Positions 25,515 to 33,055 of a DNA stretch of 64,000 nucleotides are shown here, piece by piece. Source of the DNA: JACPRL01 sp035573715 (GTDB taxonomy: Bacteria > Acidobacteriota > Terriglobia > Acidiferrales > 2-02-FULL-67-57); assembly GCA_035573715.1 (NCBI GenBank), contig DATLZZ010000003.1:1-64000 (forward strand), in the 5' to 3' direction. Both the position numbers and the translations under genes were made by a program. The notes under the pieces are model-generated. The model was not told the origin of the DNA. It did no database searches and was given only the letters and a program-made list of their open reading frames with translations. The number at the start of each line of letters is the position of its first letter. Position 1 is the stretch's first letter.

Positions 25515-26489
25515 ATGATGGAGAGTATCCAGTTTCTGATCCAGCACGGCTACACGGTGATCTTTCTCTTCGTGCTGGCTGAGCAGCTCGGGCTGCCGCT
25601 GCCGGCGATTCCGCTGCTGCTGGCGGCGGGCGCGCTGGCGGGCACGGGCAAGCTGAGCCTGTCGCTGGTGCTGCTGGCGGCGGTGGCGGCGTCGCTCGTG
25701 GCCGATAGCTGCTGGTACGAGCTCGGGCGGCGCAAGGGCATCAGGGTGCTGCAACTGCTCTGCCGCATCTCGCTTGAGCCCGATTCCTGCGTGCGCCGCA
25801 CCGAAGACGTCTTCGTGCGCCACGGGGCGCGCTCCCTGCTGGTGGCCAAGTTCATTCCCGGCATCAACACCGCGGCGCCGCCGCTGGCGGGCATCTTCCG
25901 CATGCGCTTCGGGCGGTTCCTGGCCTACGACACCGCGGGCGCGTTTCTCTGGGCGGGTGCGTTCATCGGGCTGGGCTGGGTGTTCAGCGACCAGTTGGAG
26001 TTCGTGGCCGACAAGGCGGCGAGCCTCGGCGGCTGGCTGCTGGCGATTCTCTTCGGCGGGCTCGGCGGTTACATCGGCTGGAAGTATTATCAGCGGCAGC
26101 GCTTCCTGCGCGCGCTGCGCATCGCCCGCATCACGCCCGCCGAGCTCAAGCGAAAGATGGACAGCGGCGAGGACGTCGTCATTGTCGACCTGCGCCACAA
26201 GATGGACTTCGAGGCCGAGCCGGAAACCATTCCCGGCGCGCTGCACGTTCCGCCCGAAGAGCTCGAGCAGCGCCACCAGGAGATTCCGCGCGACCGCGAG
26301 CTCATCCTTTACTGCACCTGACCCAACGAGGCGACCAGCGCCCGGGTGGCGCTGCTGCTGCGGCGACGCGGAATCCAGAAGGTGCGCCCGCTCGAAGGCG
26401 GGCTGCAGAGCTGGCGCCAGCTCGGCTTCCCGATGAAGAGCAGCGGAGCCGCGCCTGCGGCGTTGGAAAGCAAAGCACAGGAAGCATAG
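25515..26489 (+). CDS. DedA-rhodanese fusion, probable selenoprotein (Sec269 at in-frame UGA 26319-26321)
   Basis: 324 residues if the UGA at 26319 is read as selenocysteine. The N-terminal DedA/VTT domain has typical motifs (EQLGLPLPAIPLLLAAGAL; FIPGINTAAPPLAGIFRM; helices to about 205). A C-terminal rhodanese domain follows (AELKRKMDSGEDVVIVDLRH; IPGALHVPPEEL). The frame reads ILYCT, then UGA, then PNEATSARVALLLRRRGI and PLEGGLQSWRQLGFP, a complete rhodanese end, and stops at TAG 26487-26489. In the Cys relatives I recall, the loop is YCxCPNE, so UGA stands exactly where the second Cys belongs, giving a Cys267-Thr-Sec269 pair. A SECIS-like hairpin follows. ATG 25515 has AGGAGGGG upstream. 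A recent nonsense mutation or sequencing error (TGC to TGA) is the alternative. Confidence 0.72.
26336..26354 (+). promoter_or_regulatory. Putative bacterial SECIS hairpin downstream of UGA 26319
   Basis: A perfect 7-bp stem, CAGCGCC (26336-26342) with GGCGCTG (26348-26354), closes a five-base loop CGGGT. The loop begins 21 bases after the UGA and has a G in its first two positions, as in the generally used bacterial SECIS description. It lies inside the coding sequence of the rhodanese domain, as bacterial SECIS elements do. Confidence 0.65.
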
Positions 26490-26499
26490 GACAGAGGTT

Positions 26500-26588
26500 G
26501 GGGAACCCACGACGGGTTTCCCCAAGCCCTTTTCAAGGAAGCGCTGCGCGCAGCCTCCATTCGGCACGGCTGAAGCCGTGCCCTTCCG
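26500..26588. repeat. Dispersed repeat, type 1, copy B
   Basis: Starts GGGAACCCACGACGGG, contains GCGCTGCGCGCA and ends GGCACGGCTGAAGCCGTGCCC. It has the same block order as the copy at 20099-20189. It begins about 10 bases after TAG 26489 (the stop reached by reading through the UGA), the same distance copy A has from its upstream stop, and it runs up to the LolA-like gene. Confidence 0.75.
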
Positions 26589-27320
26589 CTACATGCTGGG
26601 GCGCGGCTTGACCACTTTGGTGCCGCGCGGCGCGCTCAAGCGCTGCTTGCCGGCGGCAATGGTGGCGTTGACCTTCATTTCCGAGTAGCGGGTCTCGAAG
26701 TAATCGCCGCCCACCTCAAAAAATTTTTGCTGCACCGGCAGCCACGACGAGAGATCCAGCCACAGGTGAATCTTGTGAATCTGGTTGCGCAGGCGCGGGT
26801 CTTTGGGCGTGAGCTCGAGCTGGAGGACGGCGCGGCCATCGAGCCGGCTCTCGCCCAGGATGGCGATGAGATAGGCATCGCGCAGGTCGTCGCCCTTGGT
26901 GCCAAAGCCCAGCAGCAGATACTGCTCGACCATGGCGCGGTGCTTGCCCAGGTCGAACTCCTGAATCTGGCTCATCTTGGGAAAATAAATCTGGGCCTTG
27001 TTGCCGCTGAAGAGAACTTCCTTCGGCTCCGGGTTGAGAAACTCCAGCAGGATGCGGCCCTTCTTGGTGAAGTAGAGCCGGCCGGACTCGACCGACTTGT
27101 CGTCCACCACCGCGGTGACTTTGGTGAATTGCAGGTTGGCGGTGAGCGTCTGGAAATTCTCGGCCGTCTTGTTCAACTGCTCGACCACGCGGTTCTCCGT
27201 CCAGCCGCGCGTCTGCGCAGCTCCTGCCGCAGGGGCGAGGAGGAGGGACAAAACCCAAGAGAATGTAACAGCGGCTCGCACGTGCAGTTTTCGCGCAACG
27301 CTACTCGCGTACCCAGACAT
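26589..27320 (-). CDS. LolA-like periplasmic lipoprotein carrier
   Basis: 243 residues. A signal peptide (about 16-36, ending GAAQ) is followed by a LolA/outer-membrane lipoprotein-sorting domain: VVEQLNKTAENFQTLTANLQ, then GRLYFTKKGRILLEFLNPE, LFSGNKAQIYFPK and a DLSSWLPVQQKF strand. LolA carries lipoproteins across the periplasm. It is the last gene of a minus-strand Lol-like set. Its start overlaps the end of the upstream gene by 20 bases. Confidence 0.85.
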   Translation of the reverse strand: MSGYASSVARKLHVRAAVTFSWVLSLLLAPAAGAAQTRGWTENRVVEQLNKTAENFQTLTANLQFTKVTAVVDDKSVESGRLYFTKKGRILLEFLNPEPKEVLFSGNKAQIYFPKMSQIQEFDLGKHRAMVEQYLLLGFGTKGDDLRDAYLIAILGESRLDGRAVLQLELTPKDPRLRNQIHKIHLWLDLSSWLPVQQKFFEVGGDYFETRYSEMKVNATIAAGKQRLSAPRGTKVVKPRPSM

Positions 27321-27693
27321 CGTACCACACCACCTCCGCGTCCTCGTCCTTCACTTCTTGGATGCGGACGATGTGAAAACGGTGGGGCAGGTTCTGGGCG
27401 AAAACTTCACCGGCGGCGCGGTGCGGGTCGGGGTCGTAGGCGGCCAGCAGCTCGGCGCTGACGCGGTAGCGCACGCCCTCGGGCTCTTTGTCGAGCCGCA
27501 TGATGTCGCGGGCCTGCCAGGGGTTGTAGACCGGCTGGTCGTGGAACCAGCGCGAGGGCGCAAACAGCACGAAGAGCACGATCAGCGCCACCATCACGTC
27601 GTACTGCCAGGTGCCGCGGTCGTAGGACCACAGTACGAAGCCCTTCAGGGTGCGCCCCAGGCGGCGCAGAAAAGACGGGCGAGCGTCGTTCAT
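27301..27693 (-). CDS. Hypothetical single-span membrane protein in the Lol-like locus
   Basis: 130 residues. A cytoplasmic N-terminus (RRLGRTLKGFVLWSYDRG) is followed by one membrane helix (MVALIVLFVLFAPSRWF) and a periplasmic domain of about 75 residues ending DAEVVWYDVWVRE. The ATG overlaps the stop of the ATPase gene by 4 bases, and its own end overlaps the LolA-like gene by 20 bases, so it is translationally tied to both. Confidence 0.75.
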   Translation of the reverse strand: MNDARPSFLRRLGRTLKGFVLWSYDRGTWQYDVMVALIVLFVLFAPSRWFHDQPVYNPWQARDIMRLDKEPEGVRYRVSAELLAAYDPDPHRAAGEVFAQNLPHRFHIVRIQEVKDEDAEVVWYDVWVRE

Positions 27694-28388
27694 GGCAGCC
27701 CGGCGACGGGGACGACTTCGGTGCGCTGCACCTGCCCGTCGCGCATGTGCACCACGCGGTCGGCGTAGGCGGCGGCTTCGGGGTTGTGGGTGATGAGGAG
27801 GATGGTCTGGCGCAGCTCGTGGTTCAACTGCTTGATCATTCGCAGCACGGTCTCGGAGTTCTGCGTATCGAGGTTGCCGGTTGGCTCATCGGCCAGCAGC
27901 AGCTTGGGCTCGGTAATGACGGCGCGGGCGATGGCCACCCGCTGTTGCTCGCCGCCGGAAAGCTCGCCCGGGCGATGGTTCAACCGGTCTCTCAAACCCA
28001 GCAGGTTGATGGTGACGTCGAAGCGGTGGGGGTCGAACCCATCGCCCTGAATCTGCTGCGCCAGCACGATGTTGCCGCGCGCCGAGAGCGTCGGCAGCAG
28101 ATTGAAGCGCTGAAACACAAAACCGATTTTGCGCCGCCGCAGCAGGGTGCGCTCGGCGTCGCTCATCTCGCTCAGGTCGTTGCCGTCCACCAGCACCACG
28201 CCCGAGGTCGGCGGCGTCAGCCCGCCCAGCACGTAGAGCAGCGTCGACTTCCCGCAGCCCGACGGGCCCATAATGGCCACGAACTCGCCCTCGTACACTT
28301 CGAGGTTCACACCTCGCAGTGCGGGCACTTCCACCCGCCCGGTGTGATAAATCTTCCACAGGTTGTCGCACTTAACGACCGGTTCCAA
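27690..28388 (-). CDS. ABC transporter ATP-binding protein (LolD/MacB type)
   Basis: 232 residues. Walker A GPSGCGKS, Q-loop FVFQRFNLLP, signature LSGGEQQRVAIARA, Walker B LLLADEP and switch His (LLITHNPEAAAYADR) are all intact. The family is the one that drives lipoprotein release (LolCDE) and MacB-type export. The neighbouring FtsX-type permease and LolA-like gene favour lipoprotein sorting. Confidence 0.92.
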   Translation of the reverse strand: MEPVVKCDNLWKIYHTGRVEVPALRGVNLEVYEGEFVAIMGPSGCGKSTLLYVLGGLTPPTSGVVLVDGNDLSEMSDAERTLLRRRKIGFVFQRFNLLPTLSARGNIVLAQQIQGDGFDPHRFDVTINLLGLRDRLNHRPGELSGGEQQRVAIARAVITEPKLLLADEPTGNLDTQNSETVLRMIKQLNHELRQTILLITHNPEAAAYADRVVHMRDGQVQRTEVVPVAGLP

Positions 28389-29169
28389 CTCGCGACCTGC
28401 CTTGAGGAGTCTGGCCTGCCTGCTCGCCCGGAGCCGACTTGAGCGAGCGCCGGCACGCGCGAACCGCCGCTTCCCAGCGACTGCTCTGCACCGTTGTCAA
28501 TTGAAATTCTACACCCAGCTTGCGCTTCCTGTCAGCGCGAAATTGACCGGCCCCGACCCGCGCCCGCGCGCGGCCACCGACTGGAGTCGCCTTGTCACCT
28601 CCTATCTTCTTTCTTTGCACTCCCAGTACCACCACCACCCCCGGGGGTTTATCGATTTTCGTTCATGCCAAAGAACTTATGAAGCGACCGGGGTGATTCG
28701 CTGTCGCTCTCGTAGTGATTCCCAAGCACTTAGTCGGTGACTCGAGTCGGTGCGTCGTTTTTCCCATTTTCGTATTTCCATTTGTGATTTCGTCTTGCTA
28801 CCAGCGTGAGCCTCCAACACACTTCGGCCTGCCATCCCCTCCCATAGCCGAACTCAGCGCCCCTTGTCTACGGTTTTTGCGGTTTCTGCGGTTTTTGCGG
28901 TTGTTTTTTTTCAGGTTGTCAAATTCAGGGGGTTCTGGGACAACGGGGAAACCGCGAAAACCGCAGAAACCGCAAAAACCGCAAACTCCGCACGGTTCGC
29001 AGGACAGGCATTCTTGCCCGCGGCCGCGGCCACCGGCGTCCGTGGCGGTGGCGACGGCGGGCGACTGCGGCGCGATTCCCGCCGCGCAGTTGCTCGCGTG
29101 CGCCCGAGGAGGGCGTGTTTCCCGCCGACTCTCCACCGTTGTCTGGAGGGCTTTCGCTCCGGTTGATGG
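28389..29169. other. Long intergenic region with inverted-repeat hairpin
   Basis: About 780 bases with no convincing gene between the ATPase and permease genes of the Lol-like locus, which otherwise overlap tightly. It is unusually AT-rich in places. The only structured element is the inverted repeat listed at 28872-28980. ORFs on either strand are short and have no ribosome binding sites or recognisable composition. Confidence 0.6.
28872..28980. repeat. 31-bp imperfect inverted repeat built from 9-base units
   Basis: The left arm (28872-28902) is three copies of a 9-base unit of the type GGTTTTTGC plus GGTT. The right arm (28950-28980) is its reverse complement with one mismatch. A 47-base loop separates them. 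The right side continues with further AAACCGC-type units to about 28990. Transcribed RNA would form a very stable hairpin. The origin could be a mobile miniature element, but no target duplication is evident. Confidence 0.85.
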
Positions 29170-30276
29170 TTATTCGTAGGCGAGGGCGACGATGGCGTCC
29201 TGGCGGGAGGCGAGCCAGGCGGGATACACCGCGCCCAGCACGCCGCCGACAAAGGCCAGGGCGGTGGCTCGGGCCAGCCATTCCCAGGTGATGAGAATCG
29301 TCAGGGTGGGAAACATCTTCTTGAGCAGGATGGCGCCGCCGTAGCTGAAGCCGATGCCGAGCGCCGCGCCCACCGCCACCAGCACCAGCGTCTCGCGCAG
29401 CACCAGCTTGATGATGTCAGGCGACGACATCCCCAGCGACTTCAGAATCCCGATCTCGCGCGTGCGCTCCAGAATCGTGGTGTAGAGCGAGAGGAAAATC
29501 ACCAGAATGCCCACCACCACCGCCAGGGCAATCATCGAGCGGACGAAGTTGTCGAGCCCCGGAATGCGCGACGAGGTCATCATGGTCATGAACTCGCGCA
29601 CCGGCCGCAACTGGTGGCGCGGGAAGAGCGTCTTGATTTCCTCCGACACCTTGTCAATATTCTCCGGGCGGTCGCAGCGGATGTAGAAGATCGAGGCCTT
29701 GTCGTGCGCCGCCGAGAGCTCCTGCAAGCGCTCGATGGGCGCGAACAGCCGCGAGCCCTTTCCGTGCTCGACGATGCCCCGCACCGTGAAGTCGTTCTCG
29801 AACAGCCGCAGCGTGTCGCCCACTTTCAAGTCTTTCGACGCCGCGTACCAGTCGTCCACCAGGATGTCGGTCGGCTGCTCAAACGGCCCGCCGGAGAGAT
29901 ACACAAAGCCGCGGCTGACGGCGTTGAAACTCTCCAGGTCAATCCCGTAGACCACGTCCATCCCGCCGGTGGTATTGAACTGGGTCAGCACCGGCGCCAC
30001 CGCCTCCACGTGCGGGATTTCCGCCAGCTTGTCCTTGATCTTGATCGGCATCGGGGCGCCGCTGAAGGCTTGCAGGATGCTGGCCGCCGGCGGCTGCAGC
30101 ATCAGGTCGGCGCCCACGCCTTCGATGCGCTTGGCGCTCTCTTGCAGCAGCCCGGTCACCAGGCCGACGATGATGATGACCAGGCAGACCTCGATGCCCA
30201 CCGCCGCCACGGTAATCAGCGTGCGCAGCGGCCGGTGCAGCACGTTGCCGAGGATCAGGCTGCGGATGGCGTTCAT
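29170..30276 (-). CDS. ABC transporter permease (FtsX/LolC-E type)
   Basis: 368 residues. One N-terminal membrane helix (TLITVAAVGIEVCLVIIIVGLV), a periplasmic domain of about 190 residues, and three C-terminal helices (for example SMIALAVVVGILVIFLSLYTT) give the MacB/LolC topology. The EIGILKSLGMSSPDIIKLVL segment is the coupling helix region typical of this family. It probably pairs with the ATPase at 27690. Its start overlaps the stop of the upstream lipoprotein gene by 4 bases. Confidence 0.88.
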   Translation of the reverse strand: MNAIRSLILGNVLHRPLRTLITVAAVGIEVCLVIIIVGLVTGLLQESAKRIEGVGADLMLQPPAASILQAFSGAPMPIKIKDKLAEIPHVEAVAPVLTQFNTTGGMDVVYGIDLESFNAVSRGFVYLSGGPFEQPTDILVDDWYAASKDLKVGDTLRLFENDFTVRGIVEHGKGSRLFAPIERLQELSAAHDKASIFYIRCDRPENIDKVSEEIKTLFPRHQLRPVREFMTMMTSSRIPGLDNFVRSMIALAVVVGILVIFLSLYTTILERTREIGILKSLGMSSPDIIKLVLRETLVLVAVGAALGIGFSYGGAILLKKMFPTLTILITWEWLARATALAFVGGVLGAVYPAWLASRQDAIVALAYE

Positions 30277-31247
30277 GGCTTAGCCGGCGACTCCGTGGCG
30301 GCCCTGGGTTTCACTTCCACCAGCTCGGCGCCTTCGGGTTTTTCCAGCACGAACTTCTCCGGCGCCACCGGCTGGTTGAGCGTCATCTTTTTGAACCGCA
30401 GCGTCAGCCGGTAGTCGTCCTGCGGGCGCGACAACTCAATTTGATGCGGGTAGGGCACGCCGGATTCCTCCCGCCAGTCGGCGTAGCGGACGTCACTCAC
30501 CAGCTCGCCCTTGAGCCCGAACCGCTGCACCCGCACCAGCTCCAGCCGGCTGCGCTCGAACCACCACTTGCGGTGCAGGATGGTCTGGCCGCTGTCGTCC
30601 AGAACGATTTCCGAGACGCCGTAGAAGCGCCGCCCGTCGAACTCGTTCTCTTCCAGCAGGTGCGGCGTGTTCGCCCACGGTGCCGGGAGGAACAGCGCTT
30701 CGATGAGGTGCTGGGGCCGGAGGTTCTCGATGGGCTTCTCGCTGCGGCGCTCGAGCGTCGCCGACCCCACGATGAACTTGTTCTTGGTCGGCAGGTGAAT
30801 CTTGAACTGGCGGCTGTCGGCCACCATATCGAACACCGTCTTGCGCACAATCGGCGCCTGGCCGATGAGCCGCACGTGGTAGACCGAGTCCTGGCGCGGG
30901 TCGTCGGTGGCCTGGTAGTCGCGCTGCGCCAGCACGAAGGCCCTGGCGTCGTGGTATTCCTCAATGACGCCGCTGTACTCGGAGCCTGTCGTCGGCGCCA
31001 TTTCGGCCTCGGCGTTGAGCGAGCGCATCGCGTTCGAGGCCTGCTCGATTTTTGCCAGCAGTTCCTCCAGCGTCGCCGTCTGCAGCGGCAGCACCTTCTC
31101 CGGCGCCAGCCTGGTTGTCTCCTTGGTCTTGCAGGCGAATCCCAGCAGCGGCCACACCAGCGCCGCCACCGCCGCCACCCGCGCGATCCCCTTTAGCTGC
31201 CGAGCCCACCGGCCCCTGCCGGCGGGTCCGGCCCCTTGTGTGTTCAT
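30273..31247 (-). CDS. Predicted lipoprotein with LolA/LolB-like domain
   Basis: 324 residues. The N-terminus has a basic stretch, a hydrophobic segment and a possible lipobox (LLGFAC), suggesting lipidation. The body (VLPLQTATLEELLAKIEQ; IEEYHDARAFVLAQRDYQ; KIHLPTKNKFIVGSAT; EFDGRRFYGVSEIVLDDSG) resembles outer-membrane lipoprotein-sorting proteins such as LolB or DUF4292 members. Placed first in the minus-strand Lol-like set, it may be the outer-membrane acceptor. Confidence 0.7.
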   Translation of the reverse strand: MNTQGAGPAGRGRWARQLKGIARVAAVAALVWPLLGFACKTKETTRLAPEKVLPLQTATLEELLAKIEQASNAMRSLNAEAEMAPTTGSEYSGVIEEYHDARAFVLAQRDYQATDDPRQDSVYHVRLIGQAPIVRKTVFDMVADSRQFKIHLPTKNKFIVGSATLERRSEKPIENLRPQHLIEALFLPAPWANTPHLLEENEFDGRRFYGVSEIVLDDSGQTILHRKWWFERSRLELVRVQRFGLKGELVSDVRYADWREESGVPYPHQIELSRPQDDYRLTLRFKKMTLNQPVAPEKFVLEKPEGAELVEVKPRAATESPAKP

Positions 31248-31331
31248 GCGTTTCTCGCCCCATTGTTCAGTCTAGTAGAGGCGGTGGAAATCAGCAACCA
31301 ACGGAGAGTGATAGGCCGGCTTTGAAGTCTT

Positions 31332-31471
31332 CAGGGAAGGGCGGGGTTTCAACCCCGCCGAAAGCGCGGGCCATTCTCCTCGGGCTTTAGCCCCTGGGCC
31401 TCAGCGGCTCAAGCCGCCAGAATGGCGGAGGCGCGGACGGACGGGCTAAAGCCCGTCCCTTCCGAACCTAT
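31332..31471. repeat. Dispersed palindromic repeats, type 2 cluster
   Basis: This gap between two minus-strand genes is filled by several short palindromes: GGGCGGGG-TTTCAA-CCCCGCC, GGGCTTTAGCCC and GACGGGCTAAAGCCCGTC. Related blocks recur at 35441, 45812, 48400, 49008, 60538 and 62415. They do not look like normal terminators because no T-run follows. Confidence 0.8.
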
Positions 31472-32511
31472 CGTCTTGGTGAGCGTTGCTCCCGCTCCCG
31501 CTGGCGCCGGTAGCGGGCCACGTTGCGCGAATGCTCCGCCGAGGTGGCGGCAAAATGATGTCCGCCCTGATTGTTGCTGACGAAATAGAGATAGTTTGAC
31601 TGCGGCGGCTTGAGCACGGCTTCGAGTGAGGCGCGCCCCGGCGAGGCAATCGGCCCCGGCGGCAAGCCTGCGTTGAGGTAGGTGTTGTAGGGCGAGCGGC
31701 GCTGCAAGTCCGAGACGTTAATCTCGCCGTCGAACGCGCCGCCCTTTTCCAGTCGCTCGGCGTAAATCACCGTCGGGTCGCACGCCAGCACCATCTTCTT
31801 CTCCAGCCGGTTGTAGAAAACCGCCGCCACCAGACCCCGCTCGTCGGCTGCGCCGGTTTCTTTTTCCACCAGCGAGGCCAGCGTCACCAGCTCATACGGG
31901 GTCAGCGCGTGCGGCGGCGAGGCGCCGGGCGCGAGCCGGTTCCATTCCTGCTTGAACCGCTCCACCATCGCCCGCACCATCAGGTCCGGATCCGACGGCC
32001 GCGCGAAGTGATAGGTGTCGGGGAAGAGAAACCCCTCGAGGTTCCTCGCTTGCGGCGCCAGGGCGTGAATCAGGGGCGAGTTTTCGGTGGCGCGCAGAAA
32101 CGCCTCGCGGCGGGCCAGCCCCAGTCGCTCGACCTCGTCGGCAATCTCCCACCGCGTCCAGCCTTCCGGAATCACCAGCGGATACAGGTGCACCTCACCG
32201 CGCTCCAGCTTGCGGAAGACCGCCGCGGCGCTCAGCGGCTGCTCGAAGAGATACTCGCCGGCTTTGAGCGTGCGCCCCGGTTGCGCGTAGGCGTAGAGCA
32301 GAAAGGGCCAGCGCCAGCGCAGCACCCCCTGCTCGGCCAGGCGGTCGGCGATGGCCCGCCGGCTCATGCCGGATTCGATGAAAACGGTCGTCGGCGGAGC
32401 GGCGCCCTGATAGGGCCAGTGCAGCACCCCGAAGAAAAGCAGCGCGGCCAGGGCCAGCGCCGCCAGCACGCGGCCCGGCCATTTCGCGTTGGAGCGGCGC
32501 GGGGACATCAC
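31468..32511 (-). CDS. mltG: Endolytic murein transglycosylase MltG
   Basis: 347 residues. An N-terminal membrane helix (about 14-30) anchors a YceG/MltG domain: FIESGMSRRAIADRLAEQGV, RTLKAGEYLFEQPLSAA, LEGFLFPDTYHFARPSDP and the catalytic Glu region TLASLVEKETG, ending with PSPYNTYLNAGLPPGPIASPG-type motifs. MltG cuts nascent glycan strands and limits their length. It overlaps ruvX by 4 bases. Confidence 0.95.
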   Translation of the reverse strand: MMSPRRSNAKWPGRVLAALALAALLFFGVLHWPYQGAAPPTTVFIESGMSRRAIADRLAEQGVLRWRWPFLLYAYAQPGRTLKAGEYLFEQPLSAAAVFRKLERGEVHLYPLVIPEGWTRWEIADEVERLGLARREAFLRATENSPLIHALAPQARNLEGFLFPDTYHFARPSDPDLMVRAMVERFKQEWNRLAPGASPPHALTPYELVTLASLVEKETGAADERGLVAAVFYNRLEKKMVLACDPTVIYAERLEKGGAFDGEINVSDLQRRSPYNTYLNAGLPPGPIASPGRASLEAVLKPPQSNYLYFVSNNQGGHHFAATSAEHSRNVARYRRQREREQRSPRR

Positions 32512-32972
32512 TCCGCCGCTGTGGGAGGCGCGCGCCGGTCGTCGAGGTAGCTCTGCAACAGCACCGCGGCGGCCAGGCGGTTGACGGTTTCGACGCGCTG
32601 GGTGCGGCTCTGGCGGGTGCGCGGCGCGCGTTGGCCGCGCTCCCGCAGCAGGTTTTCGGCTTCGGCTGAAGTCAGCCGCTCGTCATAGAGCTCGACCGGC
32701 AGGCCCAGTTCCCGGCGCAGCCAGGCGGCGAAGCGCTCGGCTTCGCGCGCCCGCTCGCCCGCGTGCCCGCGCAGGTGGACGGGGTGGCCGACGACGACGC
32801 GCTCGACCCCCAGCGCCTGCACCAACTCGCGGAGGTGGTCCAGGTCGGCGCGTTTGTTGGCGCGCTTGAGGGTCGGCAGGCCCCGCACCGTCACGCCCAG
32901 CGGGTCGCTCACCGCCAGCCCGATGAACTTCCCGCCGAAATCAATCCCCAGAATCCGCGGATGCTTCTTCAC
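32508..32972 (-). CDS. ruvX: Putative Holliday junction resolvase / pre-16S rRNA nuclease YqgF
   Basis: 154 residues. RILGIDFGGKFIGLAVSDPLG, VVVGHPVHLRGHAGERA and VELYDERLTSAEAENLL are the conserved blocks of the YqgF/RuvX RNase H-fold nuclease, which processes the 5' end of 16S rRNA in E. coli. A ruvX-mltG pair is common in bacteria. The 4-base overlap implies translational coupling. Confidence 0.93.
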   Translation of the reverse strand: MKKHPRILGIDFGGKFIGLAVSDPLGVTVRGLPTLKRANKRADLDHLRELVQALGVERVVVGHPVHLRGHAGERAREAERFAAWLRRELGLPVELYDERLTSAEAENLLRERGQRAPRTRQSRTQRVETVNRLAAAVLLQSYLDDRRAPPTAAE

Positions 32973-33055
32973 CTCACCATTATACCTTTGCGGTGCTTGA
33001 AGGCGGCGCGCCCCCGGAGTATGTTTACTCCTGCTCGAACAACTGAGAGGTGCCT

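Noticed and set aside
26319..26489. Treating the DedA-rhodanese gene as a simple pseudogene with a premature stop
   Set aside because: The remaining rhodanese part is intact with no second stop or frameshift, the UGA falls exactly at an expected Cys, a SECIS-like hairpin follows and selA is present. A pseudogene cannot be fully excluded without reads.
28389..29169. CRISPR array suggested by the repeated 9-base units
   Set aside because: Units are adjacent without spacers, arranged as an inverted repeat, and no cas gene is present.
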